The notes under the pieces were generated by a model. That model was not told the origin of the DNA. It made no database searches and saw only the letters and a program-made list of their open reading frames with translations. A DNA stretch of 64,000 bases from UA16 sp002292325 (GTDB taxonomy: Bacteria; Bacteroidota; Bacteroidia; Flavobacteriales_D; Sanyastnellaceae), in NCBI GenBank assembly GCA_943788645.1, contig CALSRC010000015.1:1-64000 (forward strand). The letters are read 5' to 3'. Positions 44,219-52,744 of the stretch are shown here, piece by piece. The position numbers were made by a program, and so were the translations under genes. Within the stretch, counting starts at the first letter, position 1. Each line of letters opens with the position of its first letter.

Positions 44219-46236
44219 GATGCGGGAGTGCGTTTGTCCATGATTTCTTTCAGTGCAAAATACTCGTCTCGAAGTCGTGCAGCTTCCATGAAGTCCAATT
44301 CTTTTGCAGCGATTTCCATGCGCTTTTTAGTATGCTCCGTGGATTTTTCGAGCGCTTCGTTTGACATGGTCTCCCAAACAGGGTCCGTAGCCACCGGTGC
44401 GGGTTCAGCGACCATGTGCCTTGGTCGATCGTCAATTTGGCGGCTTTGTTCGAAGATGGTCTTTTTCTGCTTTATGATTTGCTGCGGTGTGATGCCGTTC
44501 GCCGCATTGAATTCCTCTTGTTTCTCTCTTCTGCGCTGAGTTTCATCCATGGTGCGTGCCATGGAGTCCGTGATTTTATCGGCATACATGATCACGCGGC
44601 CGTTTACATTTCGTGCAGCTCGACCAGCGGTTTGTGTGAGCGAACGATCCGATCTTAAAAAACCTTCTTTATCGGCATCCATGATGGCTACCAAAGACAC
44701 TTCTGGAATGTCCAATCCCTCCCGGAGCAAATTGACCCCCACGAGCACATCAAACACGCCGTCCCGAAGTTCTCGAATGATTTCGACACGATCCAATGTC
44801 TTCACATCTGAGTGGATATATCGCGCAGGTATGCTCAGGCGATCAAGGTACTTCGTGAGCTCCTCTGCCATGCGTTTGGTCAACGTGGTAACGAGGGTGC
44901 GTTCCCCCTTTTCAATGGTGATGCGAATCTCACCAATGAGATCGTCCACTTGATGGGTACAGGGGCGGACGTCTATTGGAGGGTCAAGCAAGCCCGTAGG
45001 CCGAATGACCTGTTCCACGATCACACCTTCTGATTGCTCCAATTCATAATCGGCCGGAGTTGCGGAAACATAGACAACTTGGTTGGTCAGGGTGTTGAAT
45101 TCGTCGGCCTTCAAAGGACGGTTATCCATCGCCGAAGGCAGCCGGAATCCGTAATCGACCAGTGCTGTTTTGCGCGATCGATCGCCTCCAAACATCGCCC
45201 CAATTTGGGGCACCGTTACGTGGCTCTCGTCCACCACGAGCAGGAAATCATCGGCGAAGTAGTCAAGCAAACAGAATGGCCTTTCTCCTGGCTGCCTTCG
45301 ATCGAAATAACGGCTGTAGTTCTCGATGCCATTGCAGAACCCGATCTCTTTGATCATTTCCAAATCATACAGAGTGCGCTCCTCGAGTCTCTTAGCCTCG
45401 AGGTATTTCGCTTGTTCAGCAAAAAATGCTTTTTGCTTTTCCAGATCTTGTTGGATTTCCCAAACAGCCTGATCGGTAGTGGATTTACTCGCGACGAATA
45501 AATTAGCTGGATAAATGATGATGTCGTCAAACGCATGCATTCTTGCTCCAGTGTCCGGATCAATGGTTTCCAGTTGCTCGATTTCATCGCCCCAAAAGTG
45601 CACGCGCAGCGCATGATCGGCATAGGCGAGAAATACATCGACCGTATCACCCTGTACTCGAAAGGTCCCCCTTTTAAATTCAGCGCGTGTCCTGCTGTAC
45701 AAAGCACTGACCAGGGTATGTAAAAAGGCGTTGCGTCCCCACTTTTGTCCCACCTTTAAGGGAATAACGCTTTTGTGGAATTCAACCGGATTTCCGATGC
45801 CGTAGATGCAACTGATTGATGCAATGACGATGACATCACGTCGGCCACTGAGCAAAGAAGAAGTGGTGCTCAACCTCAGTTTCTCGATTTCCTCGTTGAT
45901 GGCAAGGTCTTTCTCAATGTACGTATTGGTCGTGGCGATGTAAGCTTCAGGCTGGTAATAGTCATAGTAGCTCACGAAATACTCCACCAGGTTATTGGGG
46001 AAGAACTCCTTGAATTCACTGTAAAGTTGCGCAGCCAGCGTTTTGTTGTGACTTAACACGAGCGTTGGTCTTTGTGTCTGCGCGACGACGTTGGCCATCG
46101 TAAATGTTTTTCCGGACCCCGTGACGCCCAGTAGCGTTTGATTTTGGGTGCCGTTTTGAATTCCTTCCACCAATTGATTGATGGCCTCAGGTTGGTCACC
46201 TGCCGGCTGGTATTCGCTGTGGAGTTCGAATTTCAT
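44215..46236 (-). CDS. uvrB: Excinuclease ABC subunit B
   Basis: UvrB is the damage-verifying helicase of nucleotide excision repair. The 673-residue protein has the P-loop GVTGSGKTFTMAN, the beta-hairpin region YYDYYQPEAYIATTNTYIEKD, DESHVTVPQIGAMF, the helicase motifs LLREGLDIPEVSLVAIMDADKEGFLRS and QTAGRAARNVNG, and a C-terminal UVR domain. Normal length. A TACCTTTG box lies eight bases ahead of its ATG. The TrmH-type gene follows in the same transcript. Confidence 0.97.
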   Translation of the reverse strand: MKFELHSEYQPAGDQPEAINQLVEGIQNGTQNQTLLGVTGSGKTFTMANVVAQTQRPTLVLSHNKTLAAQLYSEFKEFFPNNLVEYFVSYYDYYQPEAYIATTNTYIEKDLAINEEIEKLRLSTTSSLLSGRRDVIVIASISCIYGIGNPVEFHKSVIPLKVGQKWGRNAFLHTLVSALYSRTRAEFKRGTFRVQGDTVDVFLAYADHALRVHFWGDEIEQLETIDPDTGARMHAFDDIIIYPANLFVASKSTTDQAVWEIQQDLEKQKAFFAEQAKYLEAKRLEERTLYDLEMIKEIGFCNGIENYSRYFDRRQPGERPFCLLDYFADDFLLVVDESHVTVPQIGAMFGGDRSRKTALVDYGFRLPSAMDNRPLKADEFNTLTNQVVYVSATPADYELEQSEGVIVEQVIRPTGLLDPPIDVRPCTHQVDDLIGEIRITIEKGERTLVTTLTKRMAEELTKYLDRLSIPARYIHSDVKTLDRVEIIRELRDGVFDVLVGVNLLREGLDIPEVSLVAIMDADKEGFLRSDRSLTQTAGRAARNVNGRVIMYADKITDSMARTMDETQRRREKQEEFNAANGITPQQIIKQKKTIFEQSRQIDDRPRHMVAEPAPVATDPVWETMSNEALEKSTEHTKKRMEIAAKELDFMEAARLRDEYFALKEIMDKRTPAS

Positions 46237-46243
46237 GTGGGTG

Positions 46244-46251
46244 CAAAGGTA
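46244..46251 (-). promoter_or_regulatory. Promoter -7 box TACCTTTG for uvrB
   Basis: Minus-strand TACCTTTG, exact TAnnTTTG, with the ATG only seven bases further on, so the message would have almost no leader. Confidence 0.5.
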
Positions 46252-46287
46252 TGGCGGCTGCCAAGCGTGTTGAAAGTTAGGATCAAC

Positions 46288-46319
46288 AAAAAAGCCAAGC
46301 TGTGAAGCTTGGCTTTTTT
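46288..46319 (-). terminator. Intrinsic terminator of the rpsF-rpsR-rplI operon
   Basis: A perfect 14-bp stem (46288-46301 against 46306-46319) with a GTGA loop; the arms begin and end in runs of A and T, so it works in both directions. It lies 20 bases after the rplI stop. Confidence 0.93.
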
Positions 46320-46339
46320 ATAACACCTGGTGGTCGCAA

Positions 46340-46786
46340 TCAATCGGCGACGACCTCGAATTTTACCGTTGCGGTAACTTCTTTGTGCAATTTGATCGTG
46401 GCTTCGTATGAGCCCAATTCCTTGATGCTATCCTCTGCAATTTGGATGTGCTTTCGATCCACTACTTGACCAGCAGCCTGGATGGCTTCTGCAATTTGGA
46501 TGGAGTTGACAGAGCCAAAGATCTTACCGCTCTCACCAGCTTTCGCACCAATCTTGAGGGATAGGCCTTCCAGCTTCGCTGCAATTTTGGTGGCTTCTTC
46601 CATGGCTTTGGCAGCCTTGTGCGATTGTTGTTTGATCACTTCGGCGACTACTTTTTTCGCTGAAGGCGTGGCTGCAATAGCCAGACCTTGAGGAATCAAG
46701 AAGTTCCGAGCAAACCCGCTTTTCACCGACACGATGTCGTGCTGGCTTCCGAGTCGATCAACGTCTTGTTTTAGAATGATTTCCAT
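46340..46786 (-). CDS. rplI: 50S ribosomal protein L9
   Basis: Full-length L9, 148 residues. The N-terminal rRNA-binding domain has MEIILKQDVDRLGSQHDIV and KSGFARNFLIPQGLA; a long connecting helix and the C-terminal domain (GKIFGSVNSIQIAEAI) follow. Last gene of the rpsF-rpsR-rplI operon. Confidence 0.96.
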   Translation of the reverse strand: MEIILKQDVDRLGSQHDIVSVKSGFARNFLIPQGLAIAATPSAKKVVAEVIKQQSHKAAKAMEEATKIAAKLEGLSLKIGAKAGESGKIFGSVNSIQIAEAIQAAGQVVDRKHIQIAEDSIKELGSYEATIKLHKEVTATVKFEVVAD

Positions 46787-46807
46787 GATCGTCTGGATTA
46801 ACGGAGG

Positions 46808-47062
46808 TTATCCGCCACGTATGGCATCAATGCCAAGTGACGTGCCTTTTTTAATAGCCTGTGCAACTTTGCGCTGATACTTCAATGAAGTACCCGTAAG
46901 TCGACGTGGTAAAATTTTGCCCTGCTCGTTGCACAACATCAAAAGGAAACTCGCGTCCTTGTAGTCGATGTACTTGATGCCCTTCTTCTTGAAGCGACAG
47001 TACTTCTCCTTTTGCGTGTCAATGCTAATGGGATTCAAATAGCGTACGTTCTTGTCAGCCAT
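46808..47062 (-). CDS. rpsR: 30S ribosomal protein S18
   Basis: 84 residues. The S18 core is clear: CRFKKKGIKYIDYKDASFLL, then GKILPRRLTGTSLKYQRKVAQAIK. It lies between rpsF and rplI with short gaps, the conserved bacterial order. S18 sits on the platform of the small subunit beside S6. Confidence 0.96.
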   Translation of the reverse strand: MADKNVRYLNPISIDTQKEKYCRFKKKGIKYIDYKDASFLLMLCNEQGKILPRRLTGTSLKYQRKVAQAIKKGTSLGIDAIRGG

Positions 47063-47081
47063 GATTTTGTCGTTTTAAGAA

Positions 47082-47450
47082 TTAAGCCTCTTCGGTTGTT
47101 TCAGGAGCGGCCACTGGGGCTTCCTTTGATTTGTTCCTGCGCGATTCAGCGTAGGTAACGTGGTGTTTTTCCATCCGTGTGGATAGGAAGCGAATGATAC
47201 GCTCATCCCGACGGAATTCAGTTTCGAAGGGCAGAATCACGGGAGCATCGGCTTCAAATTCCAAAAGCTGGTAGAAACCAGTTGATTTCTTTTGGATTGG
47301 ATAAGCCAATTTCCGCAATCCCCAGGATTCCTCATGCACGATCGTTGCCTTGTGCTCTTTGAGGAATGCCTTGTACTTCTCTACTGTTTCCGCCACCTGA
47401 TCAACAGATAGCACGGGAGTCATAATGAAAACAGTTTCGTAACGGTTCAT
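47082..47450 (-). CDS. rpsF: 30S ribosomal protein S6
   Basis: About 122 residues with NRYETVFIMTPVLSVDQV, WGLRKLAYPIQKKSTGFYQLLEF and DERIIRFLSTRME; the tail is acidic and alanine-rich (EAPVAAPETTEEA). An open frame begins 15 codons earlier, but the ATG at 47450 is the family start and follows the promoter box at 47478-47485. First gene of the operon. Confidence 0.96.
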   Translation of the reverse strand: MNRYETVFIMTPVLSVDQVAETVEKYKAFLKEHKATIVHEESWGLRKLAYPIQKKSTGFYQLLEFEADAPVILPFETEFRRDERIIRFLSTRMEKHHVTYAESRRNKSKEAPVAAPETTEEA

Positions 47451-47477
47451 GTAGAACGGGGTTTGTTTAATGGGGGG

Positions 47478-47485
47478 CAAAAGTA
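47478..47485 (-). promoter_or_regulatory. Promoter -7 box TACTTTTG for the rpsF operon
   Basis: Minus-strand TACTTTTG, exact TAnnTTTG, 27 bases ahead of the rpsF ATG. The region is shared with the divergent dnaX, about 100 bases away. Confidence 0.55.
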
Positions 47486-47583
47486 CGGTGGTCAAAACTA
47501 AAAAACAAGCTCTGTTTGGTGGGAAACCTGTTCATAAAGCGGTTTGGGGTTGCATTTGAATCCGTGCGATATTCGCAGAACCA

Positions 47584-49389
47584 ATGAACACGCCACAACA
47601 ATCCACTTACACGGTCTCTGCACGGAAGTACAGGCCCCAGCACTGGGATGCCGTTGTTGGACAGGAGGGAATCACACGAACGCTGCAACAAGCAATCGCC
47701 CAGGAGCAGGTGGCACAGGCATATTTGTTCTGCGGTCCACGCGGCGTTGGCAAGACGACATCTGCTCGAATTTTTGCCCGGGCCATCAACGGTTTCGAGG
47801 CCAGCGAGTCAGAGGACTACGCGTTCAATGTCTTCGAATTGGATGCTGCTTCGAACAACAAAGTAGAGGACATTCGGTCGATTGTAGATCAGGTCCGGAT
47901 TCCTCCCCAACAAGGAAAGTACAAGGTGTATGTCATCGATGAGGTGCACATGCTATCGCAGGCGGCCTTCAATGCCTTTCTCAAGACCTTGGAGGAGCCA
48001 CCGCCTCACGCGGTCTTTATTCTGGCCACCACAGAAAAACATAAAATTTTACCGACGATCTTATCGCGGTGTCAAATTTTTGATTTTCACCGGATTACCG
48101 TCCCGGATATGGTGGAGCACTTGAAGGGGATATGTGAAAAGGAAGGGATTCAAGCGGAAGAGGCAGCTCTTCATGTCGTGGCTGTGAAAGCGGATGGAGC
48201 TTTGCGCGATGCGCTGAGTATTTTTGACCAGCTGGTCGCGTTTGCAGGAACCAACCTGACATATGACACCGTGGCCGAGCATCTCCACGTGCTCGACCAG
48301 CAGACGTATTTCGATGTGGTGGATGCTGTGCGAAACGGCGACATCGCAAGATCGTTGATTGTGCTCGATGGCATCGTGTCCCGTGGATTTGACCCCCACC
48401 ATTTCATTGCCGGTCTGGGCTCACACCTGCGCAATTTGCTCGTGAGCAAGGATGAAAGTACCATTGAAATGATGGAGGTCACGGACGATGTGAAAGCCCA
48501 ATTCCGAGTACAGTCGGGTGGCATTGATTTGAAGTTTCTGGTGCGGGCATTGGATTTGATCAATCAAGCAGATGTCCAGTATAAGGGCAGCAATCATCAA
48601 CGATTACTCGTCGAATTGACCCTTATGCAGATGGCTTCACTGGGTGAAGCCCAAAAAAAAAAGCCTAGACTGAACACCATCGTCGAAGACGCCTGGACCA
48701 CGTCGATACTGGATGACGCATTGAACAAGCATGCAGAGCCGGTAGTGGAGCCGGCAGTGGAGCCGGCAGTGGAGCCGGCAGTGGAGCCGGCAGTGGAGCC
48801 GGCAGTGGAGCCGGCAGTGGATTCTAAGGCGCCAAGTCCAAAGACTGAAGTCATAACAGCGGAAGGAATACGGGATTCACCTGTAAAAGCAGCGGAGCGC
48901 CACTCTGCACCAGTAGCTTCCCAAAGAACAGGGAGAGTGCAAATAGCGCCCCCAGCTTCCTTAATGGACGAGGTCAAGAGGCCTGTGGAATCAGCGATTG
49001 TAAAGAAGCGAAATCAGACGTTTTCGGAAGAAGAACTTCAAAACGCGTGGTCAACGTACGTGGCCCGTGCGGACTCCAAGGGCCAATTCAACTTCTATGC
49101 TACGCTAAGAGCTTCGACAATTGTTTCCGAGCAAAATGCCTTGACCATTGAGGTGCTCAATAAACTCCAAGCCGAACAAATACGTGAAGCGCAATTGGAG
49201 TTGATGCAATTTTTCTCGGAAGAGTTAAAGAACGATGAGCTCACCCTCGAAATTCAAGTAAAAACAGCCAAGCAAGAATCGGTGAACACGCAATTTATGA
49301 ATGATCGAGAACGATATGAAGCTATGACAAAAAAGCATCCGGCTTTGGACGAATTGCGAAAACGGTTGGACCTCGATCTCATGGGTTGA
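47584..49389 (+). CDS. dnaX: DNA polymerase III subunit gamma/tau
   Basis: Clamp-loader ATPase and replisome organiser, 601 residues as tau. Residues 1-240 form the AAA+ module: YRPQHWDAVVGQEGI, P-loop CGPRGVGKTTSA, KYKVYVIDEVHMLSQAAFNA and the sensor ATTEKHKILPTILSRCQ; the collar domain runs to about 355. Unlike many homologues the four zinc cysteines after the P-loop are missing. A run of ten A sits at codons 357-360, a likely slippage site. A 12-base tandem repeat encoding E-P-A-V follows, then the tau C-terminal part. Divergent from rpsF. Confidence 0.95.
   Translation: MNTPQQSTYTVSARKYRPQHWDAVVGQEGITRTLQQAIAQEQVAQAYLFCGPRGVGKTTSARIFARAINGFEASESEDYAFNVFELDAASNNKVEDIRSIVDQVRIPPQQGKYKVYVIDEVHMLSQAAFNAFLKTLEEPPPHAVFILATTEKHKILPTILSRCQIFDFHRITVPDMVEHLKGICEKEGIQAEEAALHVVAVKADGALRDALSIFDQLVAFAGTNLTYDTVAEHLHVLDQQTYFDVVDAVRNGDIARSLIVLDGIVSRGFDPHHFIAGLGSHLRNLLVSKDESTIEMMEVTDDVKAQFRVQSGGIDLKFLVRALDLINQADVQYKGSNHQRLLVELTLMQMASLGEAQKKKPRLNTIVEDAWTTSILDDALNKHAEPVVEPAVEPAVEPAVEPAVEPAVEPAVDSKAPSPKTEVITAEGIRDSPVKAAERHSAPVASQRTGRVQIAPPASLMDEVKRPVESAIVKKRNQTFSEEELQNAWSTYVARADSKGQFNFYATLRASTIVSEQNALTIEVLNKLQAEQIREAQLELMQFFSEELKNDELTLEIQVKTAKQESVNTQFMNDRERYEAMTKKHPALDELRKRLDLDLMG
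48653..48668 (+). other. Probable slippage site for the short gamma form of DnaX
   Basis: Ten A in a row (48653-48662) then G, in frame C-AA AAA AAA AAG CCT AGA. A -1 ribosomal slip, or one extra A in the transcript, changes the frame so that the next codons are GCC TAG. The stop is at 48666-48668, giving a product of about 361 residues that ends just after the collar domain. E. coli uses A AAA AAG ribosomal slippage, and Thermus transcript slippage on a run of A, at the same place in dnaX. Confidence 0.6.
48736..48819 (+). repeat. 12-base tandem repeat, seven units, inside dnaX
   Basis: One variant unit GAGCCGGTAGTG is followed by six identical GAGCCGGCAGTG units, 84 bases in all, encoding E-P-V-V then six E-P-A-V. 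The unit is a multiple of three, so copy-number change would only lengthen or shorten the linker between the clamp-loader part and the tau tail. Confidence 0.97.
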
Positions 49390-49497
49390 GCCCTGTTTGT
49401 TGCTGCCTATTCCACTGATTCTGCAGACAGTACCTTTTTTTCAGCTGTTTTAATCTCAATCGATTGAACGGAAATAGACCTGATTTGTTAGAACAGC

Positions 49498-51915
49498 ATG
49501 AAATGGAAAACGCTATGGGTCATTGCTGGTTGCATTATCGGGATTTTGCAAAGTGCGAATGCTCAAACTGAAGGCATCATTCGTGGCCGTGTGAACGACC
49601 AACAAACAAACGAAGCCATCCCTTTTGCCAATGTGGTTTTGCAAGGATCTACGGTGGGAACCACAACTGACTTTGATGGAAATTTTGAGTTACGAGAGGT
49701 GCCGCCTGGGCTGCGGAATATCCAAGTGAGTTTCTTGGGATATGAGTCGAAAACAGTCTTTGAAATTGAGGTGACTCCTGCAAGGCCTGCCGTTGTGAAT
49801 GTTGTTTTGAAGCCTTCGGCGATAGAGATAGAAGAGGCGGAAGTTGTCGGCTCGCGTCGGCCCAATGTTGCGGAAGCGCCGCTGAGTGTTCGCAGTTTGG
49901 GCACCAATGAAATCAAGCGCAACCCCGGAGGCGGTCGTGACATAAGCCGAGCACTGAGAACCTTGCCGGGTGTTGCGGCCATACCGAGTTTCCGAAACGA
50001 CATCGTTGTGCGCGGTGGGGCGCCAAATGAAAACCGATTTTACATCGACGGCATTGAAATTCCTAACATCAATCACTTCGCCACGCAAGGAGCCAGCGGT
50101 GGACCTGTGGGCATGATCAATGTGGATTTGGTGGAAAACATTGATTTCTATGCGGGTGCATTTCCCGCAGCGCGTGGCAACGCACTGAGTTCTGTCATGG
50201 AATTCAGTTTCAAGGAAGCGAGAACCGATGAATGGACCGCCAACATGGTTGTCGGGACCAGCGATCTCGGACTGACCTTGGAAGGTCCAACAGGCGAAAA
50301 TTCTTCGTTGATTTTCAGCATGCGCCGGAGCTACTTGCAATTTGTGTTCGAAGCCTTGGGACTGCCATTCCTGCCAATTTATAACGACTACCAATTTAAA
50401 TGGACTGCGCGTCCGGACGATAAAAATGCTATTACAGTCATTGGATTAGGAGCCTTAGATGATTTTGAATTGAACCTTTCCATCGCCGATGATACAGCCG
50501 CTACAAATTACTTGGATCAAGTAGCGATTCTGGGAGCTTTGGATGTACAGAAGCAATGGAATTACAGCCAAGGAGTGAAATGGGATCGGTACATGGACAA
50601 TGGCAAGTGGACCTTTGTGGCGAGCCGAAACATGTTGAACAACCGTGCATTCAAGCACCTAAACAATGATGTGGATTCGGCTTTGATCCGAGATTATTTG
50701 TCTCAAGAAATTGAGAACAAGTTTCGGATAGAGCGAAAGCTCTTCTCTGATTCCGGATGGGAAGGTACGTTTGGAGGGGGATATGAATACGTGAAGTACA
50801 ACAATTCAACGGCAGAACAGCGGTTCAATCCCGCTGATGGAATTTTAGAGCCTGTGGAGTTTCAAACCGACCTGAAGGCCCACAAGTACGCTGCATTTGG
50901 AACGGTGAACAAACGTTTTCTGGACGAGCGATTGACTTTGTCAACTGGATTTCGATTGGACGGGTCCACACTGGCAGCGGGTTTACAGAATCCAATTGAA
51001 CAGTTTTCTCCACGTTTCTCTCTGTCGTATGCATTCGCTCCAGGCTGGACTTTGAATGCCAATACGGGTCGATATTTTCAGCTTCCTGCATACACAATCC
51101 TCGGATTTGAACAAGAAGGAGCGCGGGTTAATGCAGGAGAAAATGCGCGCTACCTTGGTAATACTCAAGCTGTGGCGGGCGTCCGCTGGGAGGGAGGAAA
51201 GCGCAACATCGTGGCGTCGGTTGAAGGATTTTGGAAGGACTATGATGGGGCTCCGGTGAGTCAATTGCAAGGCGTTCCGTTGGCGAACCTAGGGGCAGAT
51301 TTCGGAGTGGTTGGAAATGAAGCAGTCACATTCGACGGCGAGGGTCGATCGTATGGTGCAGAGGTCCTACTCCAACAAAGGCTTTATCAAGGGTTTTATG
51401 GTCTTTTAGCCTACACTTTTGTTCGAAGTGAATATGCGTCTCTGGAGGGCGAGTTTATTCCTTCCAGTTGGGACAATCGACATATTCTAAGTGTGACAGG
51501 AGGAAAGAAATTCGAGGGGGGATGGGAAATGGGTTCGAGGCTGTTGTTCAGTGGAGGATTGCCATACACTCCGGTGGATGCAGAATCGTTGAGCACGGCA
51601 TCGTGGGATTTTTATGGCAGACCGCTCCTCGATTACAGTTTGCTGAACACCGAAAGGAACAAGGCCTTTTATCAGGTCGATATCCGAGTCGATAAAAAGT
51701 GGTTTTTCAAAAACTGGTCGTTGGATGTCTTCGTGGAAGTCCAGAATGCTACGGGTGCAGCAGTGCCGCAGCCGACTTTTGTGGATGTCGTGCGAAACCC
51801 CTTCACCGGGCAACCGGTTCCCTCTGTCGACCGCCCTGGATACTACGATCAGCGAGAGTTGGATCCGAGTTCGGGTGCGGTTTTACCAGCTTTGGGTATG
51901 ATCATTGAGCTATAA
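49498..51915 (+). CDS. TonB-dependent receptor with carboxypeptidase-like N-terminal domain
   Basis: 805 residues. Signal peptide (WVIAGCIIGILQSANAQ), then a CarboxypepD_reg-like domain (RGRVNDQQTNEAIPFANVVL; GTTTDFDGNFELREVPPG), a plug domain (PGVAAIPSFRNDIVVRGGAPNENRFYIDGIEIP) and an outer-membrane barrel that ends in a hydrophobic residue (LPALGMIIEL). It imports a ligand across the outer membrane with TonB energy. No SusD partner is adjacent, so the substrate may be a metal complex, vitamin or peptide rather than a glycan. A small gene follows three bases later. Confidence 0.93.
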   Translation: MKWKTLWVIAGCIIGILQSANAQTEGIIRGRVNDQQTNEAIPFANVVLQGSTVGTTTDFDGNFELREVPPGLRNIQVSFLGYESKTVFEIEVTPARPAVVNVVLKPSAIEIEEAEVVGSRRPNVAEAPLSVRSLGTNEIKRNPGGGRDISRALRTLPGVAAIPSFRNDIVVRGGAPNENRFYIDGIEIPNINHFATQGASGGPVGMINVDLVENIDFYAGAFPAARGNALSSVMEFSFKEARTDEWTANMVVGTSDLGLTLEGPTGENSSLIFSMRRSYLQFVFEALGLPFLPIYNDYQFKWTARPDDKNAITVIGLGALDDFELNLSIADDTAATNYLDQVAILGALDVQKQWNYSQGVKWDRYMDNGKWTFVASRNMLNNRAFKHLNNDVDSALIRDYLSQEIENKFRIERKLFSDSGWEGTFGGGYEYVKYNNSTAEQRFNPADGILEPVEFQTDLKAHKYAAFGTVNKRFLDERLTLSTGFRLDGSTLAAGLQNPIEQFSPRFSLSYAFAPGWTLNANTGRYFQLPAYTILGFEQEGARVNAGENARYLGNTQAVAGVRWEGGKRNIVASVEGFWKDYDGAPVSQLQGVPLANLGADFGVVGNEAVTFDGEGRSYGAEVLLQQRLYQGFYGLLAYTFVRSEYASLEGEFIPSSWDNRHILSVTGGKKFEGGWEMGSRLLFSGGLPYTPVDAESLSTASWDFYGRPLLDYSLLNTERNKAFYQVDIRVDKKWFFKNWSLDVFVEVQNATGAAVPQPTFVDVVRNPFTGQPVPSVDRPGYYDQRELDPSSGAVLPALGMIIEL

Positions 51916-51918
51916 GCC

Positions 51919-52374
51919 ATGGCGACAGTTCATTGGGATGAAGGACAGAGCTGGTCTTGCCTTCCACACGCTGTCGTGGGGTTTGCTTTTGCGTTTGCCG
52001 TTCAAGCGCAAGGGTATCCTTGGGAATCGATGATCCCACTCGGGATTGGAATTGCCTTTTTATTTTGCCGCAGCGGGTGCAGTTGGGATTCCGATTCGAA
52101 CACCTTCCGAAGTTACAATGGCTGGATTGCTGGGCGAAGGCATGTTGTCTGGGGAAAGCGTGTCGAGGTGTCGTATGATGCGCCCTTGCGATTGGAGCAT
52201 ACCCGCGGTGCCATGATGAATCGACGCGGCGCACCCCAAAGCGTGCGAATTGAATCCTGGGAATTGCAATGGCTGAAACCTAAGGGAGTCTGGAGCCCAT
52301 TGCATGATTTCGTTGATTCCTCTCTCGCCGAAGAAGTGCTGAGTGTTCTTCGGAATTCCAGAAAACAGAAGTAA
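51919..52374 (+). CDS. Small membrane protein of unknown function
   Basis: 151 residues; two hydrophobic segments near residues 17-33 and 38-51 (HAVVGFAFAFAVQAQG; SMIPLGIGIAFLFCRSG), followed by a soluble part with many tryptophans (WELQWLKPKGVWSPLHDF). The layout resembles small PH-like membrane proteins, but I see no firm family. It starts three bases after the TonB receptor stop and ends just before the S4 protein gene. Confidence 0.65.
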   Translation: MATVHWDEGQSWSCLPHAVVGFAFAFAVQAQGYPWESMIPLGIGIAFLFCRSGCSWDSDSNTFRSYNGWIAGRRHVVWGKRVEVSYDAPLRLEHTRGAMMNRRGAPQSVRIESWELQWLKPKGVWSPLHDFVDSSLAEEVLSVLRNSRKQK

Positions 52375-52384
52375 CTTAGGGTGC

Positions 52385-52744
52385 ATGCGGGTAGACAAAT
52401 TTCTTTGGTGCATCCGCGCGTTCAAGACGCGATCCCAAGCTTCTGCGCATTGCAGGGAAGGAAAAGTTTTCATTGGAGATAAAGCCGTCAAACCCGCACA
52501 AGAACTAAAGGGTCACGAGCGCATTCGTGTTCGAAAAGGAGCGGTGTATTTTGAATGGGAGATCATCGAATTTCCTCGGTCGCGAATGGCCGGTGCCAAA
52601 GTTCCTGATTATGCGCGAGACGTGACTCCGGAATCCGAAAAGCAAAAACTCGCAGACATTCAGGCGGCTCAGCGCGACCTCATTCGACCGGTAGGGCGCC
52701 CGACGAAGCGAGATCGAAGGGATTGGGAAAAGCACTTCAAATGA
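52385..52744 (+). CDS. S4-domain RNA-binding protein (Hsp15-like)
   Basis: 119 residues. The first 60 form an S4 domain: MRVDKFLWCIRAFKTRSQA, then GKVFIGDKAVKPAQELKGHERIR. The basic C-terminus has RPVGRPTKRDRRDWEKHF. This is the Hsp15/HslR group, which binds stalled 50S subunits carrying peptidyl-tRNA. The ATG at 52385 is the family start. Its TGA overlaps the start of the acetyltransferase gene. Confidence 0.88.
   Translation: MRVDKFLWCIRAFKTRSQASAHCREGKVFIGDKAVKPAQELKGHERIRVRKGAVYFEWEIIEFPRSRMAGAKVPDYARDVTPESEKQKLADIQAAQRDLIRPVGRPTKRDRRDWEKHFK

Noticed and set aside
48736..48819. Short regular repeats as a CRISPR array
   Set aside because: The units are 12 bases, directly adjacent with no spacers, and lie in frame inside dnaX.
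49690..50394. A 234-residue minus-strand frame opposite the TonB receptor gene
   Set aside because: It lies fully within the carboxypeptidase-like and plug domains of the receptor and has an unnatural composition.
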